From Sphingomonas gellani (GTDB lineage: Bacteria > Pseudomonadota > Alphaproteobacteria > Sphingomonadales > Sphingomonadaceae): a DNA stretch of 64,000 nucleotides. Within the stretch, counting starts at the first letter, position 1. Every line of letters starts with the position of its first letter. This document shows positions 20,128 through 30,554 of this stretch, piece after piece. The translations under genes were made by a program, and so were the position numbers. Below the pieces are notes generated by a model that did no database searches, was not told where the DNA came from, and saw only the letters and a program-made list of their open reading frames with translations. The stretch covers positions 782,348-846,347 of the forward strand of contig NZ_FOCF01000001.1 in the NCBI RefSeq assembly GCF_900110035.1. The letters are read 5' to 3'.

Positions 20128-22119
20128 ATGGTTGCCATCGGAATTCGTGCCGCCCTTCTTCTTGCCACTGCCGCCGGGGTCGCAACCCCCGATGGAACCG
20201 CGCTTCAATCGGACGCGTGGCAGACGCGGCTCGCCAATGGTGGCGTTCAGTCCGCCACCACGGACGGGGCGATCACCGCGACGATCGCGCAATGGCAGGC
20301 GCTGCGCCAGACCGACGCCCTGCCCTTCGACAGCTATGCCAATTTCCTGCTCGCCCATCCGGGTTGGCCGGGGGAGACGGCGAACCGCAGCGCGGCGGAG
20401 CGGCAGGCGGCAACGGCGCAGCCCGCCAACGTCGTTCGTTTCTTCAACCGCTTTCCTCCGCTGAGCGGCGCCGGGGCGGCCGCCAGGGCGCGCGCGCTGC
20501 TTGCGATGGGTCAGCCGGTCCAGGCGGCGGACGCAGCGCGAGACGCGTGGCGCAGGGCGTCGCTGTCACCCACGGACGAAAGCTATGTGTTGGGCATGTT
20601 CGCCGGGCAGATCACGCCTGCGGATCACGACGCGCGAATGGATGCGCTGCTGTGGGCGGGGAACACCAGCGGCGCGGCGCGGCAGCTGGCCTATGTCAGC
20701 CCCGCCCGGCGAGCGGGCTTTGCCGCCAGGCTGTCGTTCCGCAGCAACGCGCCGGATGCGGCAAGCCTGGCCACGGCGGAGCCGGGCGCGCTTGCGGGCG
20801 ATCCGGGCTATATCGCCGATCGAGCCAACTGGCTGCGCAACAACGGCGCCTCCCCCACCTCGCGCAGTTTCCTGTCGCAACCGCGTCGGCTGACCGGCCT
20901 GCCCGGCAATCCGGAGAAATGGTTCGAGACGCTGCTGACCGCCGCGCGGGGTGCCGCCAATGACGGTCAGTACCAGCTCGCCTATGACATCGCGCGGCAG
21001 ATCGATGACGCCTATTCCCCCGCGACCGACGTGTCGGTGAAGCCTTATGGAGAGCGTGACGACTACACCAGTCTAGCATGGCTGGGCGGCCAGACCGCGT
21101 TGAAGAAGCTGAACCGGCCGGCGGATGCGATGACGCTGTTCGACCGCTACGCCCGCGGGTCGCGCGCACCGCAAACCCGCGCCAAGGGTTTTTACTGGGC
21201 CGGCCGCGCGGCGGAGGCGGCGGGTCGTTCGGTGGAGGCGACCGCGTTTTTCGCGACCGCCGCCGGCTATCGGGATCAGTTCTATGGGCAGTTGGCCGCG
21301 GAACGCAGTGGGCGGACGCTGGCTGCCCCTCCTCCGATCGTCAACCCGACGATCGCGCCGGCCGTGCGCGCCGCGTATGACGGCAGGGAGGTCGTCCGCG
21401 CCGCGCGGTTCCTTGGCCAGATCGGGCAGTGGCAGGACCAGACCGCGCTCATTCGCCAGATCGCGGCGGACGCCACCACCGACAACGATCATCTGTTGGG
21501 CGCGGAACTGTCGCGCAGCCTGAACCGGCCCGACCTGGCCGTCATGATCGGGCGCAGCGCGTTGCAGAATGGATTGTCTGACTATTCCGCCGCCGGTTTC
21601 CCCACCGTCCCCGTGCCGGTCGGTTACGAGGGTAGCTGGACCCTGATCCACGCCATCGCACGGCAGGAAAGCCAGTTCGACCGGGCCGCGATCAGCCATG
21701 CCGGCGCGCGGGGATTGATGCAGCTGATGCCCGGCACCGCGCGCGAACAGGCGGGCAAGTTGGGGCTGAGCTATGATCCGGCCGCGCTAACCACCGACCC
21801 GTCATTGTCGATGATGCTGGGGTCCAGCTATTTCCAGCGGGTCTATGCCGGGTTCGGCAGCTATCCGCTCGCGATCGCGGCTTATAATGCCGGGCCGGGC
21901 AATGTCCGCAAATGGCTGGCGGCGAACGGCGACCCGCGCATGCCCGGCACCGACGTGGTGGACTGGGTCGAGGCGATCCCGCTGTCCGAAACGCGCAACT
22001 ATGTGCAGCGCGTGCTGGAGAATGCGGTGGTGTACGACCTCATCAACCCGACCCGCAGCCTGTCCACCGGCCGGCCGGCGCCGCTGTCCTGGTATCTGGG
22101 CAAGAACCGGCCGGGCTAG
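20128..22119 (+). CDS. slt: Soluble lytic murein transglycosylase
   Basis: A 663-residue periplasmic enzyme with an N-terminal signal-like hydrophobic stretch, an alpha-helical superhelical region (about 30-480), and a C-terminal SLT catalytic domain. The domain has the catalytic Glu514 in AIARQESQFDRAAISHAGA, followed by GLMQLMPGTA and AIAAYNAGPGNV. It cleaves peptidoglycan glycan strands to anhydro-muropeptides. It is followed 33 bases later by greB. Confidence 0.95.
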   Translation: MVAIGIRAALLLATAAGVATPDGTALQSDAWQTRLANGGVQSATTDGAITATIAQWQALRQTDALPFDSYANFLLAHPGWPGETANRSAAERQAATAQPANVVRFFNRFPPLSGAGAAARARALLAMGQPVQAADAARDAWRRASLSPTDESYVLGMFAGQITPADHDARMDALLWAGNTSGAARQLAYVSPARRAGFAARLSFRSNAPDAASLATAEPGALAGDPGYIADRANWLRNNGASPTSRSFLSQPRRLTGLPGNPEKWFETLLTAARGAANDGQYQLAYDIARQIDDAYSPATDVSVKPYGERDDYTSLAWLGGQTALKKLNRPADAMTLFDRYARGSRAPQTRAKGFYWAGRAAEAAGRSVEATAFFATAAGYRDQFYGQLAAERSGRTLAAPPPIVNPTIAPAVRAAYDGREVVRAARFLGQIGQWQDQTALIRQIAADATTDNDHLLGAELSRSLNRPDLAVMIGRSALQNGLSDYSAAGFPTVPVPVGYEGSWTLIHAIARQESQFDRAAISHAGARGLMQLMPGTAREQAGKLGLSYDPAALTTDPSLSMMLGSSYFQRVYAGFGSYPLAIAAYNAGPGNVRKWLAANGDPRMPGTDVVDWVEAIPLSETRNYVQRVLENAVVYDLINPTRSLSTGRPAPLSWYLGKNRPG

Positions 22120-22152
22120 ACCGGCGGCGCGGCGGGTCGCTAGGGCGGTGCG

Positions 22153-22635
22153 ATGGATCGCCCCAACTACATCACCCCGGCAGGCTTCGCGACGCTGCGG
22201 CGGGAGTATGACCAGCTGTTCGCGGGCGAACGGCCGCAGATCGTCGAGACGGTGTCCTGGGCTGCGGGCAATGGCGACAGGTCGGAAAATGGCGATTACC
22301 TGTACGGCAAGAAGCGCTTGCGGGAGATCGACCGGCGTCTGGGCTGGCTGTCCAGGCGGATGAAGGCGGCGAAGGTGGTCGATCCCGCGCTGGCGCCCGA
22401 CCGTGCGCGGGTGTTCTTCGGCGCCACCGTGACAATCGTCGACGAGGATGATCGGGAGCGTGTGCTGACGCTGGTCGGCGACGACGAGGCGGATGCGGCA
22501 GGCGGCAGGATCGGCTGGAACGCGCCAATGGCACGCGCGCTGCGCGGCGCAGCCGTGGGCGATCTGCGCCGCGTCGCCCTGCCCGCCGGCGAACGCGAGT
22601 ATGAGATCGTCGCCATCACCTATCCGCAATCGTGA
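22153..22635 (+). CDS. greB: Transcription elongation factor GreB-like
   Basis: A 160-residue Gre factor: an N-terminal coiled coil with acidic tip (NGDRSENGDYLYGKKRLREI) and a C-terminal FKBP-like domain. The GDYLYGKKR segment is more like GreB than GreA. Gre factors rescue backtracked RNA polymerase by stimulating transcript cleavage. The downstream small gene may be in the same transcript. Confidence 0.9.
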   Translation: MDRPNYITPAGFATLRREYDQLFAGERPQIVETVSWAAGNGDRSENGDYLYGKKRLREIDRRLGWLSRRMKAAKVVDPALAPDRARVFFGATVTIVDEDDRERVLTLVGDDEADAAGGRIGWNAPMARALRGAAVGDLRRVALPAGEREYEIVAITYPQS

Positions 22636-22684
22636 GGAACGCCTCCTTCCGCTTGTCCGTTGAGGACGGTGAAGGGGACGATCC

Positions 22685-22936
22685 ATGGCAGAGAACCCCC
22701 GCACCACCACCGCGCGCGAAACCGACGACCGCGACCTGATCGAGGGCATGGAGCCGGCCGGCGACGCCGTGCCGAGCAGCGCTGGCGGCCGATTGCAGAC
22801 TGATGTCGGAAGCCAAGCCGACCTGACCCGCGCGATCGACGATCCCGAGGCGGACACCCGGCCCGAGAAGCAGGATGACATCGACAACGGCCAGGCCTAT
22901 CCGGCCGATCGCGGGAACAACCGCCAGAACGGCTGA
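22685..22936 (+). CDS. Small acidic hydrophilic protein, unknown function
   Basis: An 83-residue protein rich in Asp, Glu, Arg and Asn with no hydrophobic core, probably disordered. It starts 49 bases after greB with a plausible purine-rich site before the ATG. I do not recognise a family. The composition and a single clear open frame support a real gene, but not strongly. Confidence 0.5.
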   Translation: MAENPRTTTARETDDRDLIEGMEPAGDAVPSSAGGRLQTDVGSQADLTRAIDDPEADTRPEKQDDIDNGQAYPADRGNNRQNG

Positions 22937-22998
22937 CATCATCGTAGCGGCGAACGCCGCCGGTTGACGCGGGTGCGGAAGGTGTCGAGGGTCGCTGA

Positions 22999-23826
22999 AT
23001 GGCCGACGACACCCCAACCCGCAACATCGCCCTGCTGATCGATGCGGACAATGCATCCTGGCACGCCATCGACCCTGTCCTGACGGTGCTGGCCGAGTTA
23101 GGCACGGTTAATGTGCGCCGGGTTTACGGGAACTGGTCGAAACAATCGCTGAAGGGCTGGCGCGACATGACCGTGAAGCACGGCATCGAGCCCCAGCAGC
23201 AGTTCGACCTGACCAAGGGCAAGAACGCCACCGACATGAAGATGACGATCGACGCGATGGACCTGTTGTTCAGGGGCCGTGTCGAGGGATTCGGGATCAT
23301 GTCGTCGGACAGCGACTTCATGCCGCTGGCGATGCGAATCCGGCAGGACGGCCTGCCCGTCTATGGTTTTGGCGAAAGCCGCACGCCGGAGGCGTTCAAG
23401 CGGGCGTGCACGCGATTCATCGATGTCGCGGCGCTGACGGCAGTGGAAGCACCCCCTGCCCCCTCGCCTGCTGCGGCGACGGCGACCGCGCCGGCGGCCA
23501 GCACTGCCACGCCCGCGGCGCGACCCGCATCGGATGTGTCAATCGAGCAATCCCTGCCGCCGGCCATCTCCTCCGCGCCGCGTCGCAAAAAGGCGGATGT
23601 CGACCCAGAACTCCTGCAGCTGCTGGTCGACGCCTATGACTCGGTCAAGCGGGACGAGCGCGGCTTCGTCAGCCTGTCCGCCATGGGCCAGCTGGCCGGC
23701 AATCGATCCAGCTTCGACGCGCGCAACTATGGCTATCGGCGTCTGGCCGACTTGATCGAGGCGGTGCCGAACTTCCAGACCGAACTGCGCGAAGGCGGCC
23801 GCCTGTATGTCAAGCGGGTGCGCTGA
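22999..23826 (+). CDS. NYN domain (LabA-like) protein with C-terminal LOTUS/OST-HTH domain
   Basis: A 275-residue protein. The N-terminal NYN domain has the acidic PIN-like residues in ALLIDADNAS, KMTIDAMDLL and MSSDSDFMPLA, suggesting a metal-dependent RNase. A low-complexity alanine/proline/threonine linker (about 150-175) leads to a C-terminal LOTUS/OST-HTH domain (about 195-272), an RNA-binding fold. The natural substrate of bacterial NYN-LOTUS proteins is unknown. It appears monocistronic. Confidence 0.88.
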   Translation: MADDTPTRNIALLIDADNASWHAIDPVLTVLAELGTVNVRRVYGNWSKQSLKGWRDMTVKHGIEPQQQFDLTKGKNATDMKMTIDAMDLLFRGRVEGFGIMSSDSDFMPLAMRIRQDGLPVYGFGESRTPEAFKRACTRFIDVAALTAVEAPPAPSPAAATATAPAASTATPAARPASDVSIEQSLPPAISSAPRRKKADVDPELLQLLVDAYDSVKRDERGFVSLSAMGQLAGNRSSFDARNYGYRRLADLIEAVPNFQTELREGGRLYVKRVR

Positions 23827-23938
23827 GCGCCGCCCGGACTAATTCTGTATCGATCGGTTGAAGCATAGGCGGCGAGGTCCGATCTATGCGTCGCGGGCCA
23901 CTCGGTCCGCCAGATCATCCTCATCATCAGGAATTGGC

Positions 23939-24991
23939 ATGGCCACGAAAGCCTTCGGCGCGACCGGCGTCGATCAGCCCCTTGAACCCTTGTCCATCGA
24001 ACGTCGCCAGCCCGGACCGACCGACGTTCAGATCGCCATAGCCTATTGCGGCGTCTGTCATTCCGACCTGCATCAGGTCCGCGCGGAGTGGGAAGGCACC
24101 CTGTACCCCTGTGTTCCGGGCCATGAAATCGTCGGGCACGTCACCGCGGTCGGTGACGCGGTGTCGCGGCACAAGGTCGGCGATACCGTCGGCGTCGGCT
24201 GTCTGGTCGACAGCTGTCAGCATTGCGGGTCCTGCGCGGAGGGGCTGGAGCAGTATTGCGAGAACGGCTTCACCCTCACCTACAACTCGGCCACGCCGGA
24301 TGCGCCCGGCCACACACTCGGCGGCTATGCCGAGGACATCGTGGTGGACGAAAAGTTCGTGCTGAAGATCACGCATGCGGACGATCAACTCGCCGCCGTG
24401 GCGCCCTTGCTGTGCGCGGGCATTACGACCTATTCGCCCTTGAAGCATTGGGGCGCCGGGCCGGGCAAGAAGGTCGGCATCGTCGGGATCGGCGGCCTGG
24501 GCCATATGGGCGTGAAGATCGCCCATGCGCTCGGCGCCCATGTCGTCGCGTTCACGACGTCCGAGAGCAAGCGGCAGGATGCACTCGACCTCGGTGCGGA
24601 CGAGGTGGTCGTGTCACGCAACGCGGCCGAGATGGGCGAGCATGCCGGCAGCTTCGACATGATCCTCGACACCGTTGCGGCCAGTCATCAGCTGGACGAT
24701 TATGTGACCCTGCTGAAGCGGGACGGCACGCTGGTGCTGGTGGGCGCGCCCGACCAGCCGCATCCCTCGCCCAACGTCATGAACATGATCTTGGGCCGCA
24801 GGCAGATCGCCGGATCACTGATCGGCGGCCTGCCGGAAACGCAGGAGATGCTCGACTTCTGTGCGGAGCACGGCATTACCGCATCGATCGAGATGATCGC
24901 GATCCAGGATATCGAGGCCGCTTATGATCGCATGCAGCGCAGCGACGTGAAGTACCGCTTCGTGATCGATACGAAGAGCTTGGCAGCCTGA
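23939..24991 (+). CDS. Zinc-dependent NAD(P) alcohol dehydrogenase (YahK/CAD-like)
   Basis: A 350-residue medium-chain dehydrogenase. Catalytic zinc ligands are in YCGVCHSDLH (Cys37/Cys40 region) and GHE (61-63); the structural-zinc cysteines cluster in CQHCGSCAEGLEQYC. The coenzyme loop is GIGGLGHMGVKIAHALGA. The start at 23939 follows a purine-rich site; the frame is open further upstream but unlike the family. It likely reduces aldehydes using NADPH; substrate unknown. Confidence 0.94.
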   Translation: MATKAFGATGVDQPLEPLSIERRQPGPTDVQIAIAYCGVCHSDLHQVRAEWEGTLYPCVPGHEIVGHVTAVGDAVSRHKVGDTVGVGCLVDSCQHCGSCAEGLEQYCENGFTLTYNSATPDAPGHTLGGYAEDIVVDEKFVLKITHADDQLAAVAPLLCAGITTYSPLKHWGAGPGKKVGIVGIGGLGHMGVKIAHALGAHVVAFTTSESKRQDALDLGADEVVVSRNAAEMGEHAGSFDMILDTVAASHQLDDYVTLLKRDGTLVLVGAPDQPHPSPNVMNMILGRRQIAGSLIGGLPETQEMLDFCAEHGITASIEMIAIQDIEAAYDRMQRSDVKYRFVIDTKSLAA

Positions 24992-24994
24992 CAC

Positions 24995-25034
24995 AAAAAA
25001 AGGGGCGGTTCCTCGCGGAGCCGCCCCCTTTTCA
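24995..25034. terminator. Bidirectional intrinsic terminator between convergent genes
   Basis: A run of A, then GGGGCGG (25002-25008), a short loop, CCGCCCC and a T-run ending at 25032 form a GC-rich hairpin flanked by A and T tracts. It can stop transcription from both the dehydrogenase and ettA. Confidence 0.9.
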
Positions 25035-25063
25035 CGCCATGATCGGCGGCCTTTCCGGTCCGA

Positions 25064-26743
<1,680 letters not shown>

Positions 26744-26846
26744 GGGTCGCCTTCTCGGTTTGATGCGGCAGAAGCGGGAAACTGAGGGTCAGATAAGGCT
26801 TCGCGGGCGGATTGGCAAACCGGCGGGCGGTCGGTACGCCCGTGTC

Positions 26847-28325
26847 ATGACCAGCGCACGATCCGCCGCCGCCCGCACCCTCCTGATCCGATCCTCCGGG
26901 GCGCTTCTCGCCGGCGCGGCGTTGGGCGCCACCGCCCCGCTGATGGCGCAGACCGCGCCGCCGGTGGTGCCCGTGATCGGCCACGGCCGTGCCATCCCGC
27001 TGGGCGTCGCGATTGATCCCGCCATCGCCGCCGTGCGCGACAAGGCGCTGACCGACACGGTCGCCTATTCCATCGTGGAAGCCCTGACGACGGAGATCGG
27101 GCCGCGCCCGGATGGGTCGGATGCGCAGGCGCGCTCGCGGCAATGGGCGGTGACACGGCTGAACGCCCTGGGGTTCCGCAACGTCCGGATCGAGCCGTAC
27201 GAGCTGCACAATGTCTGGGAACGCGGTGAGGAACGGGCCGAGCTGGTCGGGGCCAACGCCCAGTCGCTCCGCGTCACCGCGCTCGGCAATTCCGGCGCGA
27301 CTCCGGCGGCCGGCATGACCGCGCCGGTCGTCTTCTTTCCTTCGCTGAACGACCTGCTGCTCGCGCCGGACGCCATGGTGCGCGGCCGGATCGTCTTCGT
27401 ATCCAACGCCATGCATGCGACGCAGGACGGGTCCAGCTATGGCAGCGAGGGCGCGGCGCGCTTCGTCGGGCCCGACATCGCCGCGCGAAAGGGCGCCGCC
27501 GCGATCGTGATCCGCTCCATCGGCACCGATCATGGCCGCGGACCCCATGCCGGCGTGACGGATTTCGAGTCCGGCGTGGCGCCGATCCCCGCGGCCGCCC
27601 TGTCGGTCGCCGACGCGGAAACGCTGGAGCGGCTGGCGAAAACGGGTCGCCCCGTGTCGCTGCACCTGACCTTGACGCCCCGTTTCGTCGGCACGCGCAT
27701 GTCGGGGAACGTGGTGGCGGAGGTGCCGGGCCGCGACAAGGACGCCGGCATCGTGCTGATCGGCGGCCACCTGGACAGCTGGGATCTGGGTACCGGCGCG
27801 ATCGACGATGCCAGCGGGGTCGCCATCACCACCGCCGCCGCCAAGCTGATCCTGGATCGCGGCCGCGCCCCGCGTCGCACGATCCGCGTGGTCTGGTTCG
27901 GTGACGAGGAAACCGGCGGCTGGGGTGGACGCGCCTATGCGGAGGCGCACAAGGCGGAGCGGCACGCGATTGCGGGAGAGTCCGATTTCGGCGCCGACCG
28001 GGTCTGGCGGTTCGAGACGAACCTGCCCGACAGCGCGAAGGCGGTGGGGGATCGCCTGGCGGTGGCGCTGCAACCGCTCGGCATCGGGCGCGGCAAGGGT
28101 GTCGGCGGCGACGGCACGGATGTCGAACCCGTATTCGACCTGGGTGTCGCGGCCATCGACCTGAACCAGTCCGGCCTGCGCTATTTCGACTGGCACCACA
28201 CGCCGGAGGACACGCTGGACAAGGTCGATCCGGAACAGCTTCGCCAGAACGTCGCGGCATGGGCGACCATGCTGGCGGTGGTGGCCGACGCGCCGGAAAC
28301 CATCGGCCCGGTGCAGAAGCGGTAG
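26847..28325 (+). CDS. Secreted M28 family zinc aminopeptidase
   Basis: A 492-residue protein. The start at 26847 gives a signal peptide (about residues 1-35, ending near PLMAQT). A PA-domain-like insert precedes the M28 fold; metal residues lie in GGHLDSWDLGTGAIDDASG, FGDEETGGWGG and DWHHTPEDTLDKV. It should be a periplasmic or secreted co-catalytic di-zinc peptidase. A longer upstream frame overlaps ettA and is not signal-like. Confidence 0.93.
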   Translation: MTSARSAAARTLLIRSSGALLAGAALGATAPLMAQTAPPVVPVIGHGRAIPLGVAIDPAIAAVRDKALTDTVAYSIVEALTTEIGPRPDGSDAQARSRQWAVTRLNALGFRNVRIEPYELHNVWERGEERAELVGANAQSLRVTALGNSGATPAAGMTAPVVFFPSLNDLLLAPDAMVRGRIVFVSNAMHATQDGSSYGSEGAARFVGPDIAARKGAAAIVIRSIGTDHGRGPHAGVTDFESGVAPIPAAALSVADAETLERLAKTGRPVSLHLTLTPRFVGTRMSGNVVAEVPGRDKDAGIVLIGGHLDSWDLGTGAIDDASGVAITTAAAKLILDRGRAPRRTIRVVWFGDEETGGWGGRAYAEAHKAERHAIAGESDFGADRVWRFETNLPDSAKAVGDRLAVALQPLGIGRGKGVGGDGTDVEPVFDLGVAAIDLNQSGLRYFDWHHTPEDTLDKVDPEQLRQNVAAWATMLAVVADAPETIGPVQKR

Positions 28326-28468
28326 CGGGCACAAAGCTGTTGCCCGAGGGGCTCGATCTTCTTTCCCCTCGCAAAAGGCGGATTGACCTACTAAGCTGGT
28401 AGGGTAATCAGAAGCGTCGCGACGGCGGTCGTTCGGGCGCGAGTTTTGCTATGCTTGGGAGCATTCGA

Positions 28469-28714
28469 ATGAAGAAGATCGCTTTGGTTCTCGCGGCCAC
28501 CGGCCTGTTTGCCGTCGCCGCGTGCAACCGCACCCCGACCGAGGCCGCAGCCGACAACGTGTCCGACAACCTCGAGGCGCAGGCCGACAACCTCCAGGCG
28601 CAGGCCGACAACGCCACGACCGCGAACGAGGCCGCCGCGCTGACCAACGCGTCGGAGAACGTCGAGAACCAGGCCGACGCGGTCGAGGATCACGTCGAAA
28701 ACACCTCCATGTGA
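28469..28714 (+). CDS. Small lipoprotein with Ala-Asp-Asn repeats (first of a tandem pair)
   Basis: An 81-residue protein with a lipoprotein signal (MKKIALVLAATGLFAVAAC, lipid-modified Cys likely residue 19). The mature part repeats an element like AxADNLQAQADN. It shares start sequence and repeat with the next gene, so the pair looks like a tandem duplication. Function unknown; it may form a small coiled coil in the envelope. Confidence 0.72.
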   Translation: MKKIALVLAATGLFAVAACNRTPTEAAADNVSDNLEAQADNLQAQADNATTANEAAALTNASENVENQADAVEDHVENTSM

Positions 28715-28761
28715 TCTGACGCGAACGTCGTCACCACAACAAGGAAATGGGGAAAATCATC

Positions 28762-29028
28762 ATGAAGAAGATCGCTTTCGTCGCTGTTGCCGCCGGCCTG
28801 ATGTCGCTGGGCGCTTGCAGCAAGTCGCCTGAGGCCGCTGCCGTCGAGAACAACGCCGACATGCTGGCCGACAACCTCGAGGCGCAGGCCGACAACATGG
28901 ACGCGATGGCGGACAACACGTCCAACGCCGCGACCGCCGACGCGATCGAGAACGCTGCCGACAACCTCAACGCGACCGCCGACAACGTGCGTGACGCCGC
29001 CGAGGACAAGGCCGACAACATGCAGTAA
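28762..29028 (+). CDS. Small lipoprotein with Ala-Asp-Asn repeats (second of a tandem pair)
   Basis: An 88-residue protein with signal MKKIAFVAVAAGLMSLGAC and repeats such as ADNLEAQADNMDAMADN. The ATG at 28762 follows a good ribosome site (AAGGAAATGGGG). It is a paralogue of the preceding gene, 47 bases upstream, and is followed by a strong terminator. Function unknown. Confidence 0.75.
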   Translation: MKKIAFVAVAAGLMSLGACSKSPEAAAVENNADMLADNLEAQADNMDAMADNTSNAATADAIENAADNLNATADNVRDAAEDKADNMQ

Positions 29029-29064
29029 GCCGCGTCGGACCCACGTGTCCGACCGACGAATTGC

Positions 29065-29100
29065 AAAGGGGCGCTTTCCGGACCGGAGGCGCCCCTTTTT
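29065..29100 (+). terminator. Intrinsic terminator after the lipoprotein pair
   Basis: AAAGGGGCGC (29065-29074) pairs with GCGCCCCTTT (29089-29098), followed by further T residues: a stable GC-rich hairpin with T-tract. Confidence 0.9.
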
Positions 29101-29137
29101 CTTTGCCGCGCGCTGCGCTACCGCGCACCTGTTGGCG

Positions 29138-29213
29138 GGGCCTGTAGCTCAATGGTTAGAGCTGGCCGCTCATAACGGCTAGGTTGCGGGTTCGAGTCCT
29201 GCCGGGCCCACCA
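29138..29213 (+). tRNA. tRNA with CAT anticodon, probably Ile2 (lysidine type), prophage insertion site
   Basis: A full 76-base cloverleaf including encoded CCA. Acceptor GGGCCTG pairs with CGGGCCC; D stem GCTC/GAGC; anticodon stem GGCCG/CGGCT with loop CTCATAA (anticodon 29171-29173); T arm GCGGG-TTCGAGT-CCTGC. C4-G69 and C5-G68 pairs favour tRNA-Ile2, whose C34 is turned to lysidine by TilS, over elongator tRNA-Met, but this is not certain. The integrase gene lies 76 bases downstream. Confidence 0.95.
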
Positions 29214-29253
29214 ACGGATGCGCTAAGCGCCTGCAAACGCCAGACTTCTCTAC

Positions 29254-29291
29254 CGGTTAGACAAACTTGCGCTAGAGCGGTTAGGCAAACT
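29254..29291. repeat. Two direct repeats of CGGTTAGRCAAACT (candidate integrase arm sites)
   Basis: CGGTTAGACAAACT at 29254-29267 and CGGTTAGGCAAACT at 29278-29291, 24 bases apart, lie between the tRNA and the integrase; the second overlaps the int stop codon. Position and spacing fit integrase arm-type sites, though binding is not shown. Confidence 0.6.
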
Positions 29292-30363
29292 ACGCGTCAT
29301 TCTCGTTCGAGAATCGTGTGATGGTGGCGCCAAGCGCTACCTCCGCAAGCTGCTCCTGCTCTGCCGCTGCGGTGTAGAGGGTGACCTCGCTGTCACCGCG
29401 CCAGCCGGCCACCGCCTTGATACCCAACTGCGTGGCCGAGCTCTCCGCCATCCGCCGCGCGATTGCCTTTCTAAGCCCGTGCGCGGTGCACTGGGGCAGA
29501 TCGGCCTGGTCGCACCACTCCCGCATCTTGTTGCCGAAACCCTCTTTTGTGAACGGCTTCCCATATTCGGTCACAAGGAAGGATTGCAGGCCGACGCTGG
29601 GCATCGCCGCCAGTGCCCGACGAAGGTCAGGGGCGATCGGCAACCATAGGTCGGCTCCGTTCTTCGCAGCCGTGAAGTTGATCTTGCCCCGGACGATGTG
29701 CTTGGGGCCGAACGCCCGTGCATCGCCACGCCGTTGGCCAGTCCAGAGGATGATCTCCAGCGCGAGCCGCGCTTTCGTACCGACAGCGTGTCGCGCCTGG
29801 TACTTCGCGATGTCTTCCTCGGTCCAGCTGTAGAAGCCGGTGAGTCGCGCCTTTCCGATCTTGTCGGCGTCATCCACGGGGTTGGCGGCAATCCATTTGA
29901 GCCGCTTGGCATAGGCGAACATGCGGCGCAGTTCCTTGCGAAGGTTGCGCGCTGCCACCTGTCCACCCACCGGCCGACCCTTTTCGTTGGTGCGCTTCTC
30001 AGTGCGCGCCAGCAGGATCGCCTCGATATGTTCGAAGCCGAAATTGGCAACCAGGTCGTTCTCGAACTCGGAGCGGAAGCTCTCGACCAAACCGCGACGC
30101 CTCGCGCGATCGTTGTCGCTTCCCTTCCCTGCGAAGTCCCCACACTGGTAGTAGCGGGTAGCTAGATCGCTGACGCTGCGCGGGATGGCGCGGCTCTCAA
30201 TGATCCGAGAACCGGCGATCAGGGCCTTGTACTCAGCCTCGAAGCCCGGCTGATCCGGCAATGTCGCCATGTACTTGGGGGCACACCCCGCCTTACGGAA
30301 CCGCGCGCGGAGCTTGCCATGGCGATCGGGGTCGACGGTGACGTTGGCGTAGCGGGTCTTCAT
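29290..30363 (-). CDS. int: Phage tyrosine integrase
   Basis: A 357-residue site-specific recombinase. Catalytic residues visible are Arg211/Arg212 (LWTGQRRGDA), Lys234 (TAAKNGADLW), His295 and Arg298 (CTAHGLRKAIARR), Trp321 in place of the second histidine (a known variant), and nucleophile Tyr330 (EVTLYTAA). An N-terminal core-binding domain precedes (about 60-160). It lies against the tRNA and is last in the leftward operon, its ATG overlapping the previous stop (ATGA). Confidence 0.96.
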   Translation of the reverse strand: MKTRYANVTVDPDRHGKLRARFRKAGCAPKYMATLPDQPGFEAEYKALIAGSRIIESRAIPRSVSDLATRYYQCGDFAGKGSDNDRARRRGLVESFRSEFENDLVANFGFEHIEAILLARTEKRTNEKGRPVGGQVAARNLRKELRRMFAYAKRLKWIAANPVDDADKIGKARLTGFYSWTEEDIAKYQARHAVGTKARLALEIILWTGQRRGDARAFGPKHIVRGKINFTAAKNGADLWLPIAPDLRRALAAMPSVGLQSFLVTEYGKPFTKEGFGNKMREWCDQADLPQCTAHGLRKAIARRMAESSATQLGIKAVAGWRGDSEVTLYTAAAEQEQLAEVALGATITRFSNENDA

Positions 30364-30554
30364 CGCCTCGGCAGGATCCTGTCCAGCGGGTTGGCCGCGA
30401 CCGATTCGGCTGCGGGCGCAGGGTCGTCGCTAGCTTCCACGACAATGTTGCCCGCTACGTCAATCCCGACCCGCACGCGGGTATACCCTGCCTTGCGAGC
30501 GCCCTTCATCGCTCGCGCGATGTCCTCTTGCTTGAAGCGTGCCGCGACAGTCAT
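30360..30554 (-). CDS. Small phage protein next to int (possible excisionase-position gene)
   Basis: A 64-residue protein with an N-terminal helix (ARFKQEDIARAMKGARKAGY) and a beta-like segment (TRVRVGIDVAGNIVVEA). It sits between the 158-residue gene and int with four-base overlaps at both ends. Its position is where excisionases often lie, but the sequence does not show a clear winged-helix Xis, so function is unknown. Confidence 0.7.
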   Translation of the reverse strand: MTVAARFKQEDIARAMKGARKAGYTRVRVGIDVAGNIVVEASDDPAPAAESVAANPLDRILPRR

